DNA of 24,529 nucleotides from Anaerolineae bacterium (GCA_016929775.1 JAFGIE010000244.1:1-24529); one strand, 5' to 3'. Shown: positions 7,634 through 15,879, counted from the first letter of the stretch. The notes: generated by a model from the sequence alone, not told the origin. Numbers and translations are program-made.

Positions 7634-8563
7634 GTGTACGACATCGTCGGCAAGCGCAAGTGGTTCTTTGCCCTCTCGGGGCTGCTGATCCTGATCGGGC
7701 TGGGCACGATGGCCTACTCGACGTTTCGCAGTGGGTCGCCCCTGCCGGTCGGCGTCGATTTCACGGGGGGCAGCCGCTTCGTCGTCCGCTTCACGCAGGC
7801 TGTATCCGAGGACAGCGTGCGCCGTGTGTTCACGGATCAGGGGTTCGATCCCACGATCCAGCAACTGGGCGAAGCGGGCGCCAACACCTGGCAGATCCGG
7901 ACCTCGTTCGCCGATGCGGACCAAGTGCAAGCCTTGCTCGCCGCGCTCGATGCGTCTGTGGCGCCTGTCGACCGCCAGGCGACGCGCTATGACACAGTCG
8001 CGCCCTCGATCGGCGGCGAGGTGACGCGCGCCGCCGCCGTCGCCGTGGTCGTCGCCTCGCTGATCGTGTTGCTCTATATCTGGTTCTCGTTCCGGCGCGT
8101 CGCACACGCCTTTCGCTACGGCGCCTGTGCGATCGCCGGCATGATCCACAACCTGCTCATCGCCAGCGGCTTCTTTGCCATCATGGGCCTCCTGCGGGGC
8201 TGGGAGGTCGATGCCCTCTTTCTGACCGCCATCCTCACCGTCGTCGGGTTCTCGGTGCAGGATACGATCGTCGTCTTTGACCGCGTGCGCGAGAACGCGC
8301 GGAAACGGCGAGAACCATTCCACGTACTGGTCAACCGGAGCATCCTCGAAGTGATCGGCCGATCGCTCACCACCCAGCTCAATGCGATGTTTGTCATGAC
8401 CGCGATCCTGCTCTTCGGCGGCGCCTCCCTCGAAAAGTTCGTCGCCACCTGGTTGGTCGGGATGGTCAGCGGCACTTACTCGTCGATCTGCATCGCCGTC
8501 CCGCTCTTGGTGATCTGGGAGCAGCGCTCGCAGCGCCGGCTCGCCGAAGGCGCATACCTCTAG
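7634..8563 (+). CDS. secF: Protein translocase subunit SecF
   Basis: SecF pairs with SecD to form the proton-driven export motor. The 309-residue protein begins with a membrane helix after the basic start YDIVGKRKW, has the VDFTGGS motif (about 37-43), a short external domain, and a five-helix bundle containing GFSVQDTIVVFDRVREN, the characteristic helix-4 motif. Its length is normal for the family (about 300). The start is GTG 7634, preceded by AGGGGG (7623-7628), with secD ending just upstream; the two are surely co-transcribed. Nothing unusual is seen in contrast to its SecD partner. Confidence 0.95.
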   Translation: MYDIVGKRKWFFALSGLLILIGLGTMAYSTFRSGSPLPVGVDFTGGSRFVVRFTQAVSEDSVRRVFTDQGFDPTIQQLGEAGANTWQIRTSFADADQVQALLAALDASVAPVDRQATRYDTVAPSIGGEVTRAAAVAVVVASLIVLLYIWFSFRRVAHAFRYGACAIAGMIHNLLIASGFFAIMGLLRGWEVDALFLTAILTVVGFSVQDTIVVFDRVRENARKRREPFHVLVNRSILEVIGRSLTTQLNAMFVMTAILLFGGASLEKFVATWLVGMVSGTYSSICIAVPLLVIWEQRSQRRLAEGAYL

Positions 8564-8587
8564 ACCCATTGCCCCCGCCCCACTCTG

Positions 8588-8616
8588 TTGCCAACTGCTG
8601 CGACGTATGATAGAAT
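8588..8616 (+). promoter_or_regulatory. Sigma-70-type promoter of thiI
   Basis: TTGCCA (8588-8593), a 17-base spacer, and TAGAAT (8611-8616) preceded by TGA, which makes an extended -10 (TG-N). It lies in the 70-base gap between secF and thiI. Confidence 0.7.
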
Positions 8617-8632
8617 GTCCACAGACGTGGAC
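8617..8632 (+). promoter_or_regulatory. Inverted repeat at the thiI transcription start
   Basis: GTCCAC (8617-8622), a 4-base loop AGAC, and GTGGAC (8627-8632) form a perfect 6-bp inverted repeat directly abutting the -10 box and covering the predicted transcript start (about 8623). Its place suits a repressor site better than an RNA hairpin, since the first half would not be fully transcribed. No regulator is identified. Confidence 0.4.
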
Positions 8633-8652
8633 TGGTGTGCATGAGAGGGACG

Positions 8653-9768
8653 ATGGGCCTAATCCTGGTACGCTATGCCGGCGAGATCGGCATCAAGGGC
8701 CGAAACCGCCACTTCTTTGTCAGGCGCCTGAGGCGGAACATCCGCGGCGCGCTGCGCAAGTACGGCGTCACCGGCGTGGTGTGGAGCGAAGGGCAGCGGA
8801 TCTATGTCGAGGTGGGCGATGAAGGCCAACCCGATGCGCTCTCTGCCCTCTCGCGCGTGTTTGGCATCGCCTCGATCAGTCCCGTCGCACGCGTCCCCTC
8901 GAACCTCGACGCGATCCGCGCCGAAGCGGTGGCGCTGGTCAAGCGGGCTGGGCTGACCCCGTCCATGAGCTTCCGCGTCCAGACACGCCGCCCGGACAAG
9001 TCGTTCCCCTACATCTCGCCCGAGGTGAACCGTCTGGTTGGCGCGGCGATCCACGACGCGATCCCGGCGCGCGTCGACCTGTCCGACGAGGCAGACTTTA
9101 CGGTCGGGATCGAGATCCGGGCAGAGGGCGCCCTGGTTTACGGAGAGGTGATCCCTGGTCCCGGCGGCATGCCGATCGGCACCCAGGGACGCGTCTTTGT
9201 CCTCCTCTCCGGCGGGATCGATTCGCCGGTTGCGGCGTGGCTCATGATGCGCCGCGGTTGCGGCATCATCCCGATCCACTTTGCCCAGAACGAGGTCGAG
9301 GCGCAGAAGGCTCTCGACAGCTGCCGCATCCTGGGCGATTGGGCCCTCGGCTGGGAGATCAAGCCCCTGATCCTAGACCACGCCGCGTTGCTCGAACCGG
9401 TGGTCGCCAAGCTCGAGGAACTCGGGTACGAGCGATGGACCTGCGTCTTTTGCAAGCGCGCCATGATCGCCAAGGCTGCCGAGCTCGCACCCCAGTACCG
9501 CGTACAGGCGCTGGTGATGGGAGACAGCCTGGGCCAAGTCGCCAGCCAGACGATCGCCAACATCGCCGCGATCTCGGATGGCGCGCCGCTCCCCATCCTG
9601 CGCCCCCTGATCGCCTATGACAAGACGGAGATCATGGCGCTGGCGCGCCGGATCGGCACCTTCGACGTCTCGACGCACGACGCCGTCAGCTGTGCGTTTC
9701 TGCCCGATCGGCCCATCACTAGCGCAGACCCCGATCGTCTGCGCGAGATCGTCGCTGCACTCAGCTAA
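8653..9768 (+). CDS. thiI: tRNA 4-thiouridine synthase ThiI (no rhodanese domain)
   Basis: ThiI adenylates U8 of tRNA and replaces oxygen by sulfur; it can also serve thiamine thiazole synthesis. The 371-residue protein shows an N-terminal ferredoxin-like region (LILVRYAGEIGIKGRNRHFF), a THUMP domain (about 55-165), the PP-loop SGGIDS (186-191), CVFCKRAM, and a Cys (C347 in AVSCAFLPDRP) where the catalytic cysteine of the family lies. The rhodanese domain of the enterobacterial enzyme is absent, the common state outside gamma-proteobacteria, so sulfur must come from another carrier. ATG 8653 fits the usual family N-terminus and follows GAGAGGG; in-frame GTG 8635 and ATG 8641 are alternatives lying close to the predicted transcript start. 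Confidence 0.92.
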   Translation: MGLILVRYAGEIGIKGRNRHFFVRRLRRNIRGALRKYGVTGVVWSEGQRIYVEVGDEGQPDALSALSRVFGIASISPVARVPSNLDAIRAEAVALVKRAGLTPSMSFRVQTRRPDKSFPYISPEVNRLVGAAIHDAIPARVDLSDEADFTVGIEIRAEGALVYGEVIPGPGGMPIGTQGRVFVLLSGGIDSPVAAWLMMRRGCGIIPIHFAQNEVEAQKALDSCRILGDWALGWEIKPLILDHAALLEPVVAKLEELGYERWTCVFCKRAMIAKAAELAPQYRVQALVMGDSLGQVASQTIANIAAISDGAPLPILRPLIAYDKTEIMALARRIGTFDVSTHDAVSCAFLPDRPITSADPDRLREIVAALS

Positions 9769-9778
9769 GGGAGAACGC

Positions 9779-10609
9779 ATGCACCGGTCCTGGATTCCCG
9801 CGCTCCTCACGATCATCCTCCTGCTTTCTGCGTGCGGCGGCGCCACGAAAGCCGGAGAGCCAGTCGACGCCCAACCCGAGGTGCTCCCGCCGCCCGAACC
9901 GGGGCAGGGGCTGTCGCAGATGGCGGGTCGGATCAGCCGGCACCCGCGCCAGTACGAAGGCCACACGGTGGTCCTGGTCGGCTACTATCGCGGGTTGGAT
10001 CTGCTCGACGAGGTCATCCTCGACGCGCCCGTCAACCGCGTGCAGGACTGGGTCATCGCCGATGACTCGGGCGCACTGTGGGTCGCTTTTGCCGACAAGC
10101 TCCCCTTTCTGCCCACCTCTCACGAGGTGTGGCGCATCGTACGCGTCACCGGCATGGTCAGGGTTGCCTCAAGCGGCATGGCATACATCTATCCCAACGC
10201 CGTCGAGTGGGAGGGGCTGACCGAGGACGAGGACGTACTCCCCGCCCGCTGCCGCGTCGCCCTCCACCGCACCGGCGGGCTGATGGGGCTCGACCACCAC
10301 ATCTACTGGTACGAGACGGGCAGCGTCTCGGTCATCGATCGCGCCGAGAACTGGCGCGGGTTGGTACGTCCCAAGGAGACCGACGAGAACGCGCTGCAGG
10401 ACGCGCTGGACCAGTCCGGTTTCTTTGACCTGCCGAGCGAGATCGGAGAGCCCTGCCCGGACTGCATTCGCTACTCTGTCGCCGCCGTCGATCCCCAGCG
10501 GAACAGGCCACACTTTGTGGTTGCCTACGACGGCAGCGTGCCGGACGCGCTGCAGGCTCTGATCGACCGGTTGATCGCCGAGACTGCCAAGGCCGATCCC
10601 GTCTACTAG
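9779..10609 (+). CDS. Lipoprotein with OB-like and emfourin-like domains
   Basis: ATG 9779 follows AAGGGAG with good spacing and overlaps nothing; thiI stops 10 bases upstream. The 276-residue product has a lipoprotein signal ending in LSAC (Cys at about 19). Residues about 45-145 look like a small beta barrel of OB type (HTVVLVGYYRG, DWVIADDSGALWVAF, VRVTGMVRV). Residues about 158-270 follow the pattern of emfourin, the protealysin inhibitor family: RTGGLMGL near the start, a helix ending SGFFDLP, an acidic turn, then HFVVAYDGSVPDALQALIDRL. The protein would sit on the outer membrane face. No protease gene is in the window. Both domain calls are by eye; the lipoprotein call is firm. Confidence 0.8.
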   Translation: MHRSWIPALLTIILLLSACGGATKAGEPVDAQPEVLPPPEPGQGLSQMAGRISRHPRQYEGHTVVLVGYYRGLDLLDEVILDAPVNRVQDWVIADDSGALWVAFADKLPFLPTSHEVWRIVRVTGMVRVASSGMAYIYPNAVEWEGLTEDEDVLPARCRVALHRTGGLMGLDHHIYWYETGSVSVIDRAENWRGLVRPKETDENALQDALDQSGFFDLPSEIGEPCPDCIRYSVAAVDPQRNRPHFVVAYDGSVPDALQALIDRLIAETAKADPVY

Positions 10610-10710
10610 GCGCACCGCGCCTGCCCGGCGTGCGCCGGACCGCAACGCGACGAGACGCTGCACGCGCAGACTGGCGGACTCTGGGCTCGGAGGTGAAAGG
10701 GGAGGTGCTC

Positions 10711-13185
10711 GTGTCGGCAGACCATACCCCCCACGAAGCGCTGGGAACCCAGCGCCAGACCGAGGAGCAACTGCGCGGTTACGAGCGCACTGTCTCCACC
10801 CTTGCCGACCCCGTCGCGTTCGTCAGCCGCGACTATGTCTACCTCATGGTCAACGAGGCCTATCAACGCTACGCGGGGCAGTCCAAGGAACAGATCGTCG
10901 GGCATACCGTCGCCGAGCTGCACGGCGAACGCGAATTCGAGGAGCTGATCCGCCCCCGCCTCGACCACTGCCTCGCGGGACACGCGATCCAGTACCAAGA
11001 CTGGTTCGACACGCCCACGCTGGGGCGCAGGTTCATGGACGTGCGCTACACGCCTGTGAACGACGACGACGGCGTGGTCATCGGCGCAGCCGTACACTCG
11101 CGCGACTTGACCTCCCGCCGAGAGATGGAGACGTCTCTGCGGCGGGAGCACAGCCTAGTCACCGAGATCATGGAGACCAGTCCCGTCGGGATCGTCGTCC
11201 TCGATCGGGACGGGCGGATCCGGTTCGTCAACGCCCAGGTCGAGAGGCTGACCGGGCTGACGCGGGAGCAGATCCACCAGGCGGAGCACTGCGATCCCAG
11301 GTGGCCCACCCTGGACGAGAATGGGCAGCCCCTCCCCGCCGCAGCGCTGCCCTTTGCGCGCGTCGTGCGCTCTCGGCAGCCGCTTCACGGCGTCGAGCAG
11401 ACGGTCCAGCTCCCCGACCAGCGCACGCTGATTCTGTCGATCAGCGCGGCGCCCCTGATCGACGAAAAGGGGGACCTGTACAGCGTGGTCATGACCGTCG
11501 ACGACGTCACCGAGCGCAAGCGCATCGAGCGCGACCTCGAGACCTCGCGGCAGTTCCTCCAGTCGGCGCTCGACGCGCTCTCTGCCAACATCGCCGTCCT
11601 CGACGCTGCGGGCACGATCGTCGCCGTGAACGCATCGTGGTGTGAGTTTGGCGCGCGGAACGGGCTGCTGTGGCCCAACTGCGGGCTGGGGCGCAGCTAC
11701 CTCGCCGTTCTCGACGCCGGGGCAAAGAGCGGGGACGAGGGCGCGCGTGAGGCGGTGCACGGCATCCGCGAGGTCATCGCCGGGCAGCGAGACGTCTTCT
11801 GGCAAGAGTACCCCTGTCACAGCCCAACCGAACAGCGCTGGTACAGTATGTCGGTTACCCGCTTCGAGGGTCCGGAAGGCCCGCTCGTCGTCACCTCACA
11901 CGAGAACGTGACACAGCGCAAGTTGGCTGAGCTCGCCATGCGCGAAGCAAAGGAGGCGGCGGAGACAGCGCGGGCCGAAGCCGAGAAGGCGCGCCGCGAG
12001 GAAGAGGCGCGGCGTCACGAGGCGGAGCGACGTCGCCGGATCGCCGAGAGCTTGCGCGACGTGCTCTCGCTACTCAACTCTACCCGCTCGCTGCAGGAGG
12101 TGCTCGAGTACATCGCCGCCCAAGCCAGCGACGTGCTGGCGAACGCGACCGTCGCCATCTACGGCGCCGCCGACGACGAGGGGACGTTTGCCCAACAAGC
12201 CGTGCACGCCCCCTCACCTGCGTGTCTCTCGCCCGGGGAGATGGCGCGGGCGATCGGCATCCTGCGCCAGGCCATCGCTGCGCGCACACCGCTTGCCGTG
12301 CCCGATGTGCAGGGCGCGCCTGCATCGTCCACCGAGATCGGCCCACCGCCTGCGTACGGCGATGCCAGCGCCCCTCGCCCTCACGCCGTGCTGGCTGTGC
12401 CGATCGTCGTCCAGGGCACACCCTATGGCGGTTTGACCCTGTGCTACGCTGACGCGCGTCCCTTCACCACAGAAGAGATCGCGCTCGCCGCGCTGTTTGG
12501 CGATCAGCTCGCCCTTGCCATCGAGACCACGCGTCTGCGCGCACAGGCGCAAGAGACCGCTATCGCCGCAGAACGCAACCGTCTGGCGCGCGAGCTGCAC
12601 GACGCCGTGACCCAGACCCTGTTCTCGGCGAGCGTGATCGCCGAGACCCTGCCGCGCATCTGGGAAAGCCATCCAGACGCAGCCCAACAGGGTCTGGACG
12701 AGCTGCGCCAACTGACGCGCGGCGCGCTGGCAGAGATGCGCACGCTCCTGCTCGAGCTCCGACCTGCAGTCCTGACCGAGAAGCCGCTGGAACAGCTACT
12801 GCGCAGCCTCGCCGAAGCCACGACCAGCCGCACCCGTGTCCCAGTGACGCTTGATGCCGAAGGCAGCGTCCACCTGCCGCCGCGCCAGCAAATCGCGTTC
12901 TACCGCATCGCGCAGGAAGCCCTCAACAACGTGGTCAAGCACGCCGGAGCGACCGGCGTCACCGTGCGCCTCCAGCGCTCCGGCGGCGAGGTCGTGCTCT
13001 CGATCGAGGACAACGGTTCCGGGTTCGACCCCGCTATCGCACGCCCCGGGCACCTGGGTCTGGGCATCATGCAGGAGCGCGCCGAGCAGATCGGGGCTAC
13101 GTTGGCAGTCCAAAGCCAGCCAGGCGCAGGCACGCGCGTCACAGTTCGTTGGCAGTGGAAAGGAGGGGTCAGCGATGACAACTGA
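10711..13185 (+). CDS. Cytosolic sensor histidine kinase, 3 PAS + GAF, NarL/LiaS type
   Basis: The start is GTG 10711, five bases after GGGGAGG (10699-10705); an in-frame GTG at 10693 and a longer start at 10630 are less likely. The 824-residue protein has no membrane segment. In order: PAS (about 23-145), PAS (146-275, ending DVTERKRIERDLE), PAS (278-400, ending NVTQRKLAELAMREAKE), a charged Glu/Arg coiled coil (409-443), GAF (445-610), HisKA_3 with ERNRLARELHDAVTQ (phospho-acceptor H630) and HATPase with NNVVKHA (739) and DNGSGFD (767). It phosphorylates itself and then the regulator encoded next, which it overlaps by 11 bases. The signal is unknown; a heme, flavin or small ligand in PAS/GAF is possible but no Cys/His signature identifies one. 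Confidence 0.92.
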   Translation: MSADHTPHEALGTQRQTEEQLRGYERTVSTLADPVAFVSRDYVYLMVNEAYQRYAGQSKEQIVGHTVAELHGEREFEELIRPRLDHCLAGHAIQYQDWFDTPTLGRRFMDVRYTPVNDDDGVVIGAAVHSRDLTSRREMETSLRREHSLVTEIMETSPVGIVVLDRDGRIRFVNAQVERLTGLTREQIHQAEHCDPRWPTLDENGQPLPAAALPFARVVRSRQPLHGVEQTVQLPDQRTLILSISAAPLIDEKGDLYSVVMTVDDVTERKRIERDLETSRQFLQSALDALSANIAVLDAAGTIVAVNASWCEFGARNGLLWPNCGLGRSYLAVLDAGAKSGDEGAREAVHGIREVIAGQRDVFWQEYPCHSPTEQRWYSMSVTRFEGPEGPLVVTSHENVTQRKLAELAMREAKEAAETARAEAEKARREEEARRHEAERRRRIAESLRDVLSLLNSTRSLQEVLEYIAAQASDVLANATVAIYGAADDEGTFAQQAVHAPSPACLSPGEMARAIGILRQAIAARTPLAVPDVQGAPASSTEIGPPPAYGDASAPRPHAVLAVPIVVQGTPYGGLTLCYADARPFTTEEIALAALFGDQLALAIETTRLRAQAQETAIAAERNRLARELHDAVTQTLFSASVIAETLPRIWESHPDAAQQGLDELRQLTRGALAEMRTLLLELRPAVLTEKPLEQLLRSLAEATTSRTRVPVTLDAEGSVHLPPRQQIAFYRIAQEALNNVVKHAGATGVTVRLQRSGGEVVLSIEDNGSGFDPAIARPGHLGLGIMQERAEQIGATLAVQSQPGAGTRVTVRWQWKGGVSDDN

Positions 13186-13816
13186 GAGCACGATCCGGGT
13201 CATGGTCGTCGACGACCACACGGTCGTACGCGGTGGGCTGCGCATGTTCCTGCTCGCCTTTGACGACATCGAACTCGTCGCCGAAGCGGCGAGCGGGGAG
13301 GAGGCGATCCAGCGCTGCGAGGCGGCGCAGCCGGACGTCGTGCTGATGGACATGGTCATGCCGGGCATGGACGGCGCGGAGACGACCCGCATCCTCCGGG
13401 AGCGGCACCCCCAGGTCCAGGTGCTCGCCCTGACCAGCTTTGAGGAAGGAGAGCTGGTCCGGAACGCGCTGCAGGCGGGCGCGATCGGCTACCTGCTCAA
13501 GGACGTGCCGATCGACGAGTTGGCCTCCGCCATCCGCGCCGCGCATGCCGGGCAGTCTACCCTCGCGCCTGCCGCCGCCCAGGCGCTCGTCAAGGCAACC
13601 GTCTCCCAGGCGGAGCAGCAGTACGACCTCACTCCGCGCCAGAAGGAAGTACTGGCGCTGATCGTCGACGGCCTCAGCAACGCCGAGATCGCGGAGCAGC
13701 TCGTGATCAGCCCTGCCACAGCACGTTATCACGTCAGCACCATCCTCTCCAAGCTGGGCGCCGCCAACCGGGCGGAAGCCGCCGCGCTCGCAGTCCGCTA
13801 CAGGCTGACCGGGTAG
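13175..13816 (+). CDS. NarL/FixJ-type response regulator
   Basis: The 213-residue protein has a receiver domain (residues 7-125) with acidic pocket D13/D14, phospho-acceptor D59 (VLMDMVMPG), T87 and K109 (YLLKDVP), then a LuxR-type helix-turn-helix (about 150-213; LTPRQKEVLALIVDGLSNAEIA). It is the partner of the kinase whose end it overlaps by 11 bases. ATG 13175 is preceded by AAAGGAGGGG (13159-13168), an excellent binding site, so it is probably made in larger amount than the kinase. Target genes are unknown. All catalytic residues are intact. Confidence 0.95.
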   Translation: MTTESTIRVMVVDDHTVVRGGLRMFLLAFDDIELVAEAASGEEAIQRCEAAQPDVVLMDMVMPGMDGAETTRILRERHPQVQVLALTSFEEGELVRNALQAGAIGYLLKDVPIDELASAIRAAHAGQSTLAPAAAQALVKATVSQAEQQYDLTPRQKEVLALIVDGLSNAEIAEQLVISPATARYHVSTILSKLGAANRAEAAALAVRYRLTG

Positions 13817-13873
13817 GCGCGCGCACGGCACGGACTGGATGTTCGTCTAGGAACGGGACTAGATCAACGTCCG

Positions 13874-13902
13874 ATGACACCGCATCCGGTCTGTAGTAGG
13901 AT
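13874..13902 (+). promoter_or_regulatory. Possible promoter of the stand-alone receiver gene
   Basis: ATGACA (13874-13879), a 17-base spacer and TAGGAT (13897-13902); five of six and four of six matches to consensus. Predicted start near 13909, leaving a leader of about 76 nt. It lies in the 168-base gap after the regulator gene and would uncouple the receiver from the kinase operon. Confidence 0.4.
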
Positions 13903-13984
13903 CATCCTGCGATGTGGACGGGTGCGCTCCGAAGGGGCGCCACCTCTGTGCGCCTCACGTTTATAGATCTCACGAGAGAGAGCA

Positions 13985-14377
13985 ATGCGGATCCTGCTGG
14001 CGGACAATGACACGCGGGTGTGCTCGGCGCTGAGCATGCTCCTGGGGTGCGACCCCGCGCTCCAGATCGTCGGGCAAAGCGACAACACAGCCGACCTGCT
14101 CGAGCTTGCGCCGCGGCTTGCACCCGACCTGGTCCTGCTGGACTGGGAGCTGCCAGGGCAGGTAGATGGCGCGTTGATCGCCGACTTGCGGCGGCTCCTT
14201 CCCGCGGTCAAGATCCTGGTGCTCAGTGGTCGTCCCGAGTCCGAAGGCCCAGCCCTGCGCGCGGGGGCCGATGGGTTCGTGAGCAAGGCCGATCCGGCAG
14301 AGCACCTGCTGGCAGACATCGTGGCGTTGCTCGACTACACGCCCGCTGGCACGCCGGCGTGCCCGCATGACTCATAG
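13985..14377 (+). CDS. Stand-alone receiver (CheY-like) protein
   Basis: The 130-residue protein is a lone receiver domain with acidic pocket D7/D9, phospho-acceptor D53 (LLDWELPG), S81 in the switch position (LVLSGRP) and K101 (GFVSKAD). There is no output domain; the last 15 residues are a short polar tail. Single-domain receivers act by protein-protein contact, for example on a phosphorelay, motor or kinase. It follows the two-component pair by 168 bases, so it may be a second target or phosphate sink of that kinase, but it seems to have its own promoter. ATG 13985 is preceded only by a GAGAGAG run. Receiver call firm, role unknown. Confidence 0.88.
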   Translation: MRILLADNDTRVCSALSMLLGCDPALQIVGQSDNTADLLELAPRLAPDLVLLDWELPGQVDGALIADLRRLLPAVKILVLSGRPESEGPALRAGADGFVSKADPAEHLLADIVALLDYTPAGTPACPHDS

Positions 14378-14488
14378 ACGTCCGCCGAGAGCGGCTATGC
14401 CCTCTCCCCCGGCAGCCCATCCACCACGCGGAGCGTCATCGACTATGTAGGCGGGGGATACGCCACACGATGGCGAGAAAGGATCGAG

Positions 14489-15136
14489 ATGGTCAAAGCA
14501 ATGGAGATCAAGGTTTCGGACTATGACGTGTTTCGCAACGACGTGTTCGACATCGAGGAGCAGGCATGCACCAACGAGATCGAATGCTCAGTGCAGGCGA
14601 TCCTCGAGGCGATCGGCGAGGACCCGAACCGCGAAGGGCTGCTCCGCACGCCGATGCGGGTTGCCCGCATGTACGAAGAGCTGACCGCCGGCTACCACGT
14701 CGACCCAGACCGGCTGATCAACGACGCTATCTTTGATGTGACGTACGATCAGATGGTCGTGGTCAAGGACATCGATTACTACAGCCTGTGCGAGCACCAC
14801 ATGCTCCCCTTCCTTGGACAGGCCCACGTCGCATACATACCCGACGGGAAGGTGATCGGGCTCAGCAAGATCCCGCGCATCGTCGAGATGTTCGCGCGCC
14901 GCCTCCAGGTACAGGAGCGCATGACCCAGCAGATCGCCGAGTTCCTCATGGACGTGCTGCACCCCAAGGGCGTCGCCGTCGTCGCCGAGGGCCTGCACAT
15001 GTGCGCCGCCATGCGCGGCGTCAAAAAGGCCAACGCCAGGATGACCACCAGCGCCATGCTCGGCACCTTCCAGCGCAACCAGGCGACCCGCGAGGAGTTC
15101 TTCCAGCACATCGGTCGCGGGGCGGTCACCTTTTAG
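14489..15136 (+). CDS. folE: GTP cyclohydrolase I (FolE)
   Basis: FolE converts GTP to 7,8-dihydroneopterin triphosphate, the first step of folate and pterin synthesis. The 215-residue protein carries the zinc ligands C101 and H104 in [10 protein letters not shown] and C172 in [11 protein letters not shown], plus [20 protein letters not shown], all hallmarks of the type I homodecamer. The N-terminal 40 residues (to [13 protein letters not shown]) are variable in the family. ATG 14489 follows GAAAGGA (14476-14482). No other folate genes are near; the neighbours are a receiver upstream and a ferritin-like gene downstream, so it may supply pterin for a special use rather than belong to a fol operon. 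Function call secure. Confidence 0.96.
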   Translation: MVKAMEIKVSDYDVFRNDVFDIEEQACTNEIECSVQAILEAIGEDPNREGLLRTPMRVARMYEELTAGYHVDPDRLINDAIFDVTYDQMVVVKDIDYYSLCEHHMLPFLGQAHVAYIPDGKVIGLSKIPRIVEMFARRLQVQERMTQQIAEFLMDVLHPKGVAVVAEGLHMCAAMRGVKKANARMTTSAMLGTFQRNQATREEFFQHIGRGAVTF

Positions 15137-15137
15137 G

Positions 15138-15319
15138 GAACGAGACCGTTCTCAGAAGTGAGCCTTGCCCGTGCCGACCGCCCCGGGTCAGGGCATGGCT
15201 CGATCCGCGATCGATGCGATCGCGCACGCTTTGCAGCGCGATCCGACATGGGACGTCGCCGTTTGCATGGGGGATGGTGGCGCATCCAGCTGTGGCATCG
15301 GGTCTGGACCATCGCCCCC
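15138..15319 (+). other. Structured leader region between folE and the ferritin-like gene
   Basis: This 207-base interval (15137-15343) holds no gene but several potential stems: GAACG/CGTTC (15138-15151), an 8-of-9 bp stem 15162-15170 with 15191-15199 enclosing an inner GACC/GGTC, the perfect 7-bp GCGATCG/CGATCGC (15207-15223), and a 10-bp stem GGGG-GATGGT (15269-15278) with ACCATC-CCCC (15308-15318, one bulge) ending about 14 bases before the ribosome binding site. No T run follows any of them and no clear promoter was found. It could be a regulatory leader or processed spacer; GC-rich DNA yields such stems by chance too. Confidence 0.35.
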
Positions 15320-15343
15320 ACAGATCACGATCGGAGCATAAAA

Positions 15344-15847
15344 GTGACCCAACTTACCTGTGACCCATTGGATGCCCTCAACGAGGCCCTGTGCCACGAA
15401 CAGGAGGGACAAGCCTTCTATCAAAAGGCAGCGAAGCGCACCGTCGACCGCAAGGGCGTCGAGATGTTCCGCTCTTTGGCCGACGACGCCGCGTTGCACA
15501 TCGACATTGTCCAGCGCCAGATCGACGCACTGACCGAGGGCGATGCCTGGCTCCTTCCCGAGTGCGTGTTCGACTGCCGGGCCGATCTAGAAGCCCCGCT
15601 CTACCCACGCGGGGAACAGGCCCTCAAGGAGGCGATTCGCCCCGACGCGAGCGACCTCGACGCGCTGCTCTTTGCGCTCAAGACCGAAAACGATAGCTTT
15701 GACCTGTACCGGCGGCACGCGCTGGCGTCCGAGGACGCGCGCGCACGCCAGCTGTACGAGTACCTGGCAGAAGAGGCGCGTTCGCACTTTAACCTGCTCA
15801 TGCTCAACTATGAAAGCCTGTCCTCGATGGGCGGGTGGGTCGACTAG
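15344..15847 (+). CDS. Ferritin-like (rubrerythrin-family) protein with altered metal site
   Basis: The start is GTG 15344, seven bases after GGAG (15333-15336); the longer open frame upstream runs through non-conserved leader. The 167-residue protein is a four-helix ferritin-like fold of the rubrerythrin family: helix 1 EQEGQAFYQKAAKRT, helix 2 SLADDAALHIDIVQRQ, helix 3 TENDSFDLYRRHA, helix 4 YLAEEARSHFNLLMLNYESL. Helices 1 and 3 keep their likely metal-binding Glu. In helices 2 and 4, however, the usual E-x-x-H reads A-A-L-H and A-R-S-H, so both bridging glutamates are alanines. The rubredoxin-like tail of rubrerythrin is absent. A peroxide- or iron-related role is therefore uncertain. A Rieske oxygenase gene starts 33 bases downstream. 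Confidence 0.8.
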   Translation: MTQLTCDPLDALNEALCHEQEGQAFYQKAAKRTVDRKGVEMFRSLADDAALHIDIVQRQIDALTEGDAWLLPECVFDCRADLEAPLYPRGEQALKEAIRPDASDLDALLFALKTENDSFDLYRRHALASEDARARQLYEYLAEEARSHFNLLMLNYESLSSMGGWVD

Positions 15848-15879
15848 GCGATGGGCGCGCAGAGTCGGAGGAGACCGTC

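Noticed and set aside
13846..13863. TCTAG/CTAGA inverted repeat after the response regulator gene
   Set aside because: Only a 5-bp stem with an 8-base loop and no T run; too weak to call a terminator or operator.
13936..13954. GGCGC/GCGCC inverted repeat before the stand-alone receiver
   Set aside because: Five GC base pairs with a 9-base loop are expected by chance in DNA of this composition.
15207..15223. GCGATCG-ATG-CGATCGC as a terminator or HIP1-like repeat
   Set aside because: No T run follows, and GATCG-rich words are common throughout this window, so it is listed only as part of the leader region.
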